Assembly (NCBI GenBank): GCA_965228265.1
Contig: OZ245804.1
Coordinates: 2,294,001 to 2,358,000 of the forward strand
DNA: 64,000 nt
DNA from: GCA-2732755 sp965228265
Lineage (GTDB): Bacteria; Planctomycetota; Phycisphaerae; Phycisphaerales; UBA1924
Direction: 5' to 3'
This document shows, in pieces, positions 57,921 through 64,000 of this stretch (positions are counted from its first letter, which is position 1; every line of letters starts with the position of its first letter). Below the pieces are notes generated by a model. It was not told where the DNA came from. It ran no database searches and saw only the letters and a program-made list of their open reading frames with translations. The position numbers were made by a program, and so were the translations under genes.

Positions 57921-60302
57921 ATGACCCGAGCTTTCCGACTGGTGTGTGTGATGCTGGCCCTGGCCTCGGCGTGTGTGCCCGGGGCTCGGGGGCAGTCGGT
58001 CCAGCTTGAGGCTGGCAGCGTCGGCGTGGGGAATATGGCCCGCCTGGGCGACTGGGCGGGGGTGAAGATCGAGTTCACCGACTCGGCCCCGACGCAGCGT
58101 GAGCTGATCATTCAGATCGAAGGGCGTGACACGGACGGCGACACGCCCTTGCACCAGCGGACGGTGACGAGCAATCCGGGTGTGACGCAGCGGACCTGGC
58201 TTTATCTCTGGATCCCCGGTTCGTATGAGCCTCGACAGGCGCTGGTTGTTTCGGCGTACGAGGCGATCGATCTGGATGCGGAGACGGCTGCTCGAACGGG
58301 CGTGTCGTATCGCCGGGGGCAGCTGCTCGGTCGGCAGGAGATCCAGCCCACGCGGGCCTTTTTGTCGCCCGAGATCGCGACGGGCCTGGTGATCGGTCGG
58401 CGCGTGGGCGGGATCAGCGAGTACTCGCGGCGGGCGCAGGGCAGCGAGCTCTTTCTGCCCGCCGGGCACGAGGTGACGGAGTTTGCGACGGATCTGGAGC
58501 CGGACGATCTGCCGGATCGTTGGGCGGGCCTGTCGCAGTTCGAGAACATCATTTGGACAACGGGCAATCCCGCGGACCTGACGACGGCGCGGAGCGATGC
58601 GCTGATCGAGTGGGTGCGCCGGGGCGGTCATCTGATCGTGTGCCTGCCGGCGACGGGTCAGATCTGGCAGGACATGGATCGCAACAGGCTGGCGCCCCTG
58701 CTCCCGGATGTGACGCCCGTTCGGCTCGAGCCGGGTTCGTCGGATGTGCTGGCGCTTTTGACGCATGAAGAACTGGCGACGCTGCCCGAGACGCTCGTGG
58801 TGCACAGCCTGGAGACGAATGCGTCGGCAGAGCGCGGCGACGCGGAGGCGATCCTGACCGATGCCGAGGGGCGCGTGGTGGTCTCGCGCAGGCTTGTGGA
58901 CCTTGGGATGGTGACGCTGATCGGGATCGATCTGACGAATCGCAACCTGGTCGATCGCGGCATGCCGATGATGGACGCGTTCTGGCATCGCATCCTGGGC
59001 AAGCGGGGCCTGCTCATGGATCGCGGGACGGGGACCACTTCTGTGTTCTCGAACCGCGAAGTGCGTTCGTTTGATGGCGACATCGGGACGGCGATCTCAT
59101 CGAGCGGGTCGGCAGGCGCGGCTCTGCTGCTGGGCTTTGCGGTTTTCGGGCTGTACTGGGCGGTAGCCGGTCCGGTCGGGTACACGGTGCTGAGCAAGCT
59201 CGGGATCAAGAAGCACTCGTGGATGTTGTTCGTCGCGGGGATCGGGCTGTTCACGCTCGTCGGGTGGGGCGGGGTCTCGATTCTTAGGCCCAGACAGGCG
59301 GGTGTGCAGCAGGTGGTGTTCCTTGATGCCGTCGATGGCAGCGTGTATCAGCGTGCCCGATCGTTTGCGAGTGTGTTCGTTCCGGGGTACAGCGACGCGG
59401 GCGTGCGTGTCGGGAGTCCGGCCGAGGAGGAGTACACCGAGTTCAGCCCGGTCGCGACGTACTGGTCTGAGCACTACAACTCGCTACTGGCTTCGGCGGC
59501 CTTCCCTGATGCAAGACCCTACAGCGTGTCGGCGCGTGATCCTGATCGGCTGCGCTTCCCGGCGCGTGCGACCGAGAAGCGTTTCCGCTTCGACTGGGCG
59601 GGTGAGCGGCGATGGGCGATGCCGCGAGCTGTGACGGACGACGGTTCGCCCGGCACGATCCGCCTGGGCGCCAACGGTCAGCCGGTTGGGAATCTGGTGC
59701 ATGAACTGCCCGGGCCGCTGCGTGACGCGGTGGTGATTGTGGTGAAGGGGCAGCGTTCGATCGATTCGCAGACGGGCATGCCCGTGGTGTCAAACTACGA
59801 TGCGCACAGATTCGCGGGCGGGGGTGTGTGGTCGCCCGGTCAGGTGCTCGACCTCTCCACGCTCGGGGGGGACGCGCCGTCGGAGGCAGGCAGCTCGTCC
59901 TACTTTGACGACCTGATCAGCCGGGCCCGCTCGCTCGGGCAGGGATTCGGCGGCGGGCGTGTGACGGGCTCGGACAACGACCGGCTGATCGCGTCGGCGT
60001 TTGTGTCGCAGCTCCGCCCGCCGGTGCAGGGCGATCGGGGCGATTCGCTCGCGGGGGTGCGGCGATACACGCACGGGCTGGATCTCGGGCGATGGCTGAC
60101 TCAGCCCTGCATCATCGTGCTCGGTGTTGTGGAGACGCCATCGGGCAGCAACGCGACGGACCCGCTGCCGATCTACATGCAGCGGGGTGGCAACTGGGAC
60201 GAACTCAACTGGTCGGGCAAGACGGTGGTGCGGTGGGTGTATCCGCTCGACCCGAACCCGCCGCGATGGAATCTGAATCTCTCACCCGCGCAGGGCAACT
60301 GA
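57921..60302 (+). CDS. Large exported membrane protein paired with an ABC ATPase
   Basis: A 793-residue protein with a signal peptide (MTRAFRLVCVMLALASACVPGARG, cleavage before Q25). A beta-rich N-terminal domain is followed by an alpha/beta region near 180-300 of the kind seen in GATase-like or GldG-type domains (FENIIWTTGNPADLTTARSDALIEWVRRGGHLIVCLPATG). Two membrane helices lie at about 395-420 and 430-450 (LLLGFAVFGLYWAVAGPVGYTVL and MLFVAGIGLFTLVGWGGV). A further 340-residue exported domain follows. The ABC ATPase gene starts 12 bases later, so the two products probably work together, but this protein is not a normal ABC permease. The start has no strong ribosome site. Confidence 0.78.
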   Translation: MTRAFRLVCVMLALASACVPGARGQSVQLEAGSVGVGNMARLGDWAGVKIEFTDSAPTQRELIIQIEGRDTDGDTPLHQRTVTSNPGVTQRTWLYLWIPGSYEPRQALVVSAYEAIDLDAETAARTGVSYRRGQLLGRQEIQPTRAFLSPEIATGLVIGRRVGGISEYSRRAQGSELFLPAGHEVTEFATDLEPDDLPDRWAGLSQFENIIWTTGNPADLTTARSDALIEWVRRGGHLIVCLPATGQIWQDMDRNRLAPLLPDVTPVRLEPGSSDVLALLTHEELATLPETLVVHSLETNASAERGDAEAILTDAEGRVVVSRRLVDLGMVTLIGIDLTNRNLVDRGMPMMDAFWHRILGKRGLLMDRGTGTTSVFSNREVRSFDGDIGTAISSSGSAGAALLLGFAVFGLYWAVAGPVGYTVLSKLGIKKHSWMLFVAGIGLFTLVGWGGVSILRPRQAGVQQVVFLDAVDGSVYQRARSFASVFVPGYSDAGVRVGSPAEEEYTEFSPVATYWSEHYNSLLASAAFPDARPYSVSARDPDRLRFPARATEKRFRFDWAGERRWAMPRAVTDDGSPGTIRLGANGQPVGNLVHELPGPLRDAVVIVVKGQRSIDSQTGMPVVSNYDAHRFAGGGVWSPGQVLDLSTLGGDAPSEAGSSSYFDDLISRARSLGQGFGGGRVTGSDNDRLIASAFVSQLRPPVQGDRGDSLAGVRRYTHGLDLGRWLTQPCIIVLGVVETPSGSNATDPLPIYMQRGGNWDELNWSGKTVVRWVYPLDPNPPRWNLNLSPAQGN

Positions 60303-60314
60303 GGCGACGCACGC

Positions 60315-61286
<972 letters not shown>

Positions 61287-61368
61287 GGGGGGCGGGGATC
61301 GAATCCAAACGCAGATCCGGTGGTACCATTCTGGAACCGGCAGACGGCCGGCAGCCAGGAGATCCCAA

Positions 61369-63558
61369 ATGGCCCGAATTCGATCCGCGTCGCTCGTCTT
61401 GACGACACTCTGCTCCGCAACGTTCGCAACAGCACAGGTCGGCGAGCCGCCGGCCACAGAGATCAGAACCGTCACGGACACGCTGCACGGCGTCGAGATC
61501 CGCGATGACTACCGGTGGCTCGAGGGCGACGACAAGGGCAACATGACCGAAGAACTCGGCGTCTGGACGGATGCTCAGAACGAGTACACCCGTATGGCGC
61601 TCGATGCGATCCCGGGCCGGGCCGAGCTCGAGTCGCGGCTGCGCGAGCTGATGGAGATTCCGCTTGTTTCCGCGCCTCGCATGTACGGCGAGATGTACTT
61701 CTACAACCGGCGCGAGGGCTCGATGCCCCAGTCGATCGTCTGCGTTCGGCAGGGCCTCGACGGCGAGGAGATCGTCTTGCTCGACCCGCAGGAGATCGAC
61801 GAGTCCGGACTGACCACGATCTCGTGGACCGCGCCGAACCCCGACGGCTCGCTCATGGCTTTCGGCATGTACCGCGCCGGTGACGAAAACTCGACGCTCT
61901 ATGTCATGGATGTGCACTCGGGCGAATGGCTCGCCGAGGAGATCCCGGGCAAGGTCCGCCTCGATGAGTGGCTGCCCGATTCGTCGGGCTTCTACTACTC
62001 GGCGCTCGAAGATCTGGATGACGCCTACTCGGGCGTCTCACGCTTCCACAAGCTCGGCACGCACCACCGCCAGGACCGCACCATCTTCCGGCAGCGCGAT
62101 CTTGCGACGTTCTATGGCGACATGGATTACACCGACGAGAAGCTCAAGCAGCTCTCGACCACGTGGGGGCCGTGGATCACGCCTTCCAAGGACGGGCGCT
62201 GGGCGACCGTCGGCTACTGGACCGGCACGAACAGCTTCGATATATGGGTGACGGATCTGGCTCACTGGTTCGAGACGGGCGAATTGCACCTTGTCCCCGC
62301 GGCGATCGGGATGTCGGGTCGGCCCGGCGCGTCGAACTTTGTGGGCGACACGCTCTACATGGAGACAACACTCGGCGCGCCCAACGGCCGGGTCGTGGCG
62401 ATCGATCTGCACCAGCCCGACTACGAGAACTGGACGGACATCATCCCCGAGGATCCCAAGCTCGTGCTGGACGGCGTTTCGTTCGCCGACGGGATCATTG
62501 CGGCGGATTACCTCGACGCGGCCAAGACGCGGATCAGTCTGTATGACACCAAGGGCCACGCGCTGGGTGAGCTGGCGCTGCCCGGCATCGGCTCGGCGGG
62601 GCTCTCGACGCAGGACGATCGGACCGAGGCGTTCCTGACCTTCACCAGCTACAACATGCCGACGAGCATCTACCACATCGACCTGGCCCACGCCGACGCC
62701 GAGCCCGACCTCTGGGCCCGCGCGGACGTGAAAGTGAATCCCGAGATCGTCGAGGTGAAGCAGGTCTGGTACGAGTCCAAGGACGGCACGCCTGTCAGCA
62801 TGTTCATCATCCACCCGAAGGGGCTCGAACTCACCGGCGACAACCCGACGATCCTCTACGGCTACGGCGGGTTCAATGTCAGCATGACGCCGAGGTTCAG
62901 CTCGACAATGTTCCCGTGGTACGAGGCGGGGGGCGTGTATGCCGTGGCGAACCTGCGCGGCGGGGGCGAGTACGGCTCGGCCTGGCACGAGGATGGCATG
63001 CTGGACAAGAAGCAGAACGTCTTCGATGACTTCATCGCCGCGGCCGAGTATCTGATCGACAACAAATACACGAACCCCGAACGCCTCGGCATCGCGGGCG
63101 GCTCCAACGGCGGGCTGCTCACCGGCGCGGTGCTCGCGCAGCGGCCCGATCTCTTCGCGGCCGTCGAATGCCACGTCCCGCTGCTCGACATGCTGCGCTA
63201 CCAGGACTTCCTGATGGCACGCTACTGGGTGCCGGAGTACGGCTCAGCCGAGGACCCCGAGCAGTTCGAGACGCTGCTGGCCTACTCGCCCTATCACAAC
63301 ATCAAGAAGGGCGTGGAGTACCCGGCGACGTTCCTGACGGCGGGCGAGAACGACACGCGCGTGCACCCGATGCACGCGCGGAAGATGGCGGCGATCATGC
63401 AGGCGAGCACGGCCGCGAGCCCCTCGGAGAAGCCGGTGCTGCTCTGGGTGGACCGCGAAGCTGGCCACGGCGGCGGCAAGAGCCTCGACCAGCAGGTGCG
63501 CGACATCGCCGATCGCCGGATCTTCATGATGCGTCAGCTTGGGGTGATTGAGGAGTAG
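61369..63558 (+). CDS. Secreted prolyl oligopeptidase (S9A)
   Basis: A 729-residue serine peptidase of family S9A with a signal peptide (SASLVLTTLCSATFATA, cleavage before Q23). The N terminus carries the typical VEIRDDYRWLEGDD segment. Residues 80-430 make the beta-propeller, and the C-terminal alpha/beta-hydrolase domain holds the triad S579 (GGSNGGLL), D662 (GENDTRVHP) and H700 (EAGHGGGK). It cleaves short peptides after proline, here in the periplasm or outside. AGGAGA precedes the ATG by about 6 bases. The 82 bases upstream contain TACCAT, a possible -10, so it may be transcribed separately from the ABC gene. Confidence 0.96.
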   Translation: MARIRSASLVLTTLCSATFATAQVGEPPATEIRTVTDTLHGVEIRDDYRWLEGDDKGNMTEELGVWTDAQNEYTRMALDAIPGRAELESRLRELMEIPLVSAPRMYGEMYFYNRREGSMPQSIVCVRQGLDGEEIVLLDPQEIDESGLTTISWTAPNPDGSLMAFGMYRAGDENSTLYVMDVHSGEWLAEEIPGKVRLDEWLPDSSGFYYSALEDLDDAYSGVSRFHKLGTHHRQDRTIFRQRDLATFYGDMDYTDEKLKQLSTTWGPWITPSKDGRWATVGYWTGTNSFDIWVTDLAHWFETGELHLVPAAIGMSGRPGASNFVGDTLYMETTLGAPNGRVVAIDLHQPDYENWTDIIPEDPKLVLDGVSFADGIIAADYLDAAKTRISLYDTKGHALGELALPGIGSAGLSTQDDRTEAFLTFTSYNMPTSIYHIDLAHADAEPDLWARADVKVNPEIVEVKQVWYESKDGTPVSMFIIHPKGLELTGDNPTILYGYGGFNVSMTPRFSSTMFPWYEAGGVYAVANLRGGGEYGSAWHEDGMLDKKQNVFDDFIAAAEYLIDNKYTNPERLGIAGGSNGGLLTGAVLAQRPDLFAAVECHVPLLDMLRYQDFLMARYWVPEYGSAEDPEQFETLLAYSPYHNIKKGVEYPATFLTAGENDTRVHPMHARKMAAIMQASTAASPSEKPVLLWVDREAGHGGGKSLDQQVRDIADRRIFMMRQLGVIEE

Positions 63559-63582
63559 GCACGAGGCATTTGGCATTGGGGA

Positions 63583-63612
63583 GGCACCCGTCCGTTGGGC
63601 GGGTGTCCTTTC
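63583..63612 (+). terminator. Probable intrinsic terminator of the prolyl oligopeptidase gene
   Basis: GGCACCCGTCC (63583-63593) and GGGCGGGTGTC (63597-63607) form an 11-bp stem with two wobble pairs and a GTT loop. The following tail, CTTTCG, is a weak U-run, so termination may be incomplete. Confidence 0.6.
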
Positions 63613-63735
63613 GTCTGGCTTGGGCGGGGCGGTGCGTGGGGGTCGGGCCAGAATGAAGGCTTTCACAGGTGGGCTTCACGGGGTCTCCATCTCGGCGTGC
63701 CATGATGGGGCGACACACAAGAGAAGGAGCCTCCC

Positions 63736-63906
63736 GTGGAATATGGCATCATCGGCCTCATCGTTCTGATTCTCGACATCATCGCCATCGTCAGCATCCT
63801 CGGCGCGGGCAAATCCGTCGGCTGGAAGCTGCTCTGGACGCTGATCGTCCTGCTGCTGCCGGTGATCGGGATGATCCTGTATTTCGTGATCGGGAAGAAC
63901 ACCTGA
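63736..63906 (+). CDS. Small PLDc_N-type membrane peptide
   Basis: A 56-residue protein starting at a GTG with a perfect AAGGAG 6 bases upstream. It has two membrane helices: YGIIGLIVLILDIIAIVSIL and LLWTLIVLLLPVIGMILYFV, joined by a short GAGKSVGWK loop and ending IGKNT. The WxLLxxxLPxIGxxLYFxxGK pattern is that of the PLDc_N (phospholipase D-nuclease N-terminal) domain, which also occurs as stand-alone small proteins of unknown role. No partner gene is visible before the window ends. Confidence 0.85.
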   Translation: MEYGIIGLIVLILDIIAIVSILGAGKSVGWKLLWTLIVLLLPVIGMILYFVIGKNT

Positions 63907-64000
63907 GCCGGACGCCATTCCAAGCGAGCCTCGCATGGCCGGATAGTCCAGAGATCCCTGTCCATATGACGATGTTCCGGGTATGGATCAGGGTGCTGTC
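63907..64000. other. Window end with no recognisable gene
   Basis: No frame on either strand is supported here by a ribosome site or protein-like composition. A gene may begin beyond the window. Confidence 0.5.

Overview
The window reads as a high-G+C chromosomal segment from a planctomycete, most likely of the Phycisphaerae type. The basis is family-level recognition: pseudopilin-like proteins with an FTLIELLVVIAIIALL leader, a small zinc-ribbon membrane protein, ECF sigma factors coupled to unusual membrane partners, and an ExbB/ExbD/VWA/TPR cluster of a kind common in that phylum. No database search was possible, so the assignment is inference. There are no rRNA or tRNA genes, no CRISPR array, no insertion sequence and no sign of a prophage. 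It looks like ordinary core chromosome with dense, heavily overlapping operons.

Layout, left to right. 1-5.7 kb: the end of a flavin/Fe-S oxidoreductase, a MoxR ATPase, a zinc-ribbon membrane protein overlapping a small zincin, sppA, then frr and pyrH on the minus strand. 6.5-16.6 kb: an eight-gene plus-strand operon in which every junction overlaps. It encodes a membrane-anchored VWA protein, an ExbB-like channel, two ExbD-like proteins, two secreted helical/TPR-like proteins, a membrane-anchored J-like protein and a secreted zinc-ribbon protein. This is the most interesting region. 16.6-21.2 kb: a stand-alone tRNA-binding domain and two ECF sigma modules placed back to back. 21.2-29.3 kb: rpmI-rplT, a site-2 protease, an arginase-family enzyme, an M61 peptidase lipoprotein, BtpA, an EamA transporter, a NupC-type transporter and a P-loop kinase. 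29.4-33.3 kb: hrpA.

33.3-39.1 kb is a five-gene minus-strand envelope glycolipid operon: GtrB-like GT2, GlpD-like oxidase, hexapeptide acyltransferase, UPF0104/LPG-synthase-type membrane protein and GT39. 39.3-47.7 kb holds a small secreted protein, fumC, a transglutaminase-fold protein that lacks its catalytic Cys and His, a pseudopilin, a GT4, an adenylate-kinase-like enzyme and fusA. 48.0-54.2 kb is a minus-strand operon ispH-rlmN-TIGR02206-WecA/MraY-like-O-antigen ligase, linking isoprenoid supply to polyprenyl-linked glycan assembly. 54.4-64 kb has a small anchored protein with a pseudopilin, an M20 peptidase, a membrane protein plus ABC ATPase pair, a secreted prolyl oligopeptidase and a 56-residue PLDc_N-type membrane peptide.

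Many genes share a -10-like hexamer of the form TANRCT (TACGCT, TATGCT, TACACT, TATACT, TAGGCT). In several cases it lies 5-6 bases before the start codon with no Shine-Dalgarno sequence, which suggests leaderless transcripts. The main hypothesis from Part 2 is that the VWA protein of the 6.5-16.6 kb operon is the TolA/TonB-like transducer of its ExbBD motor, because its membrane helix carries the Ser-x3-His pattern of TolA/TonB followed by a TolA-like glycine linker.
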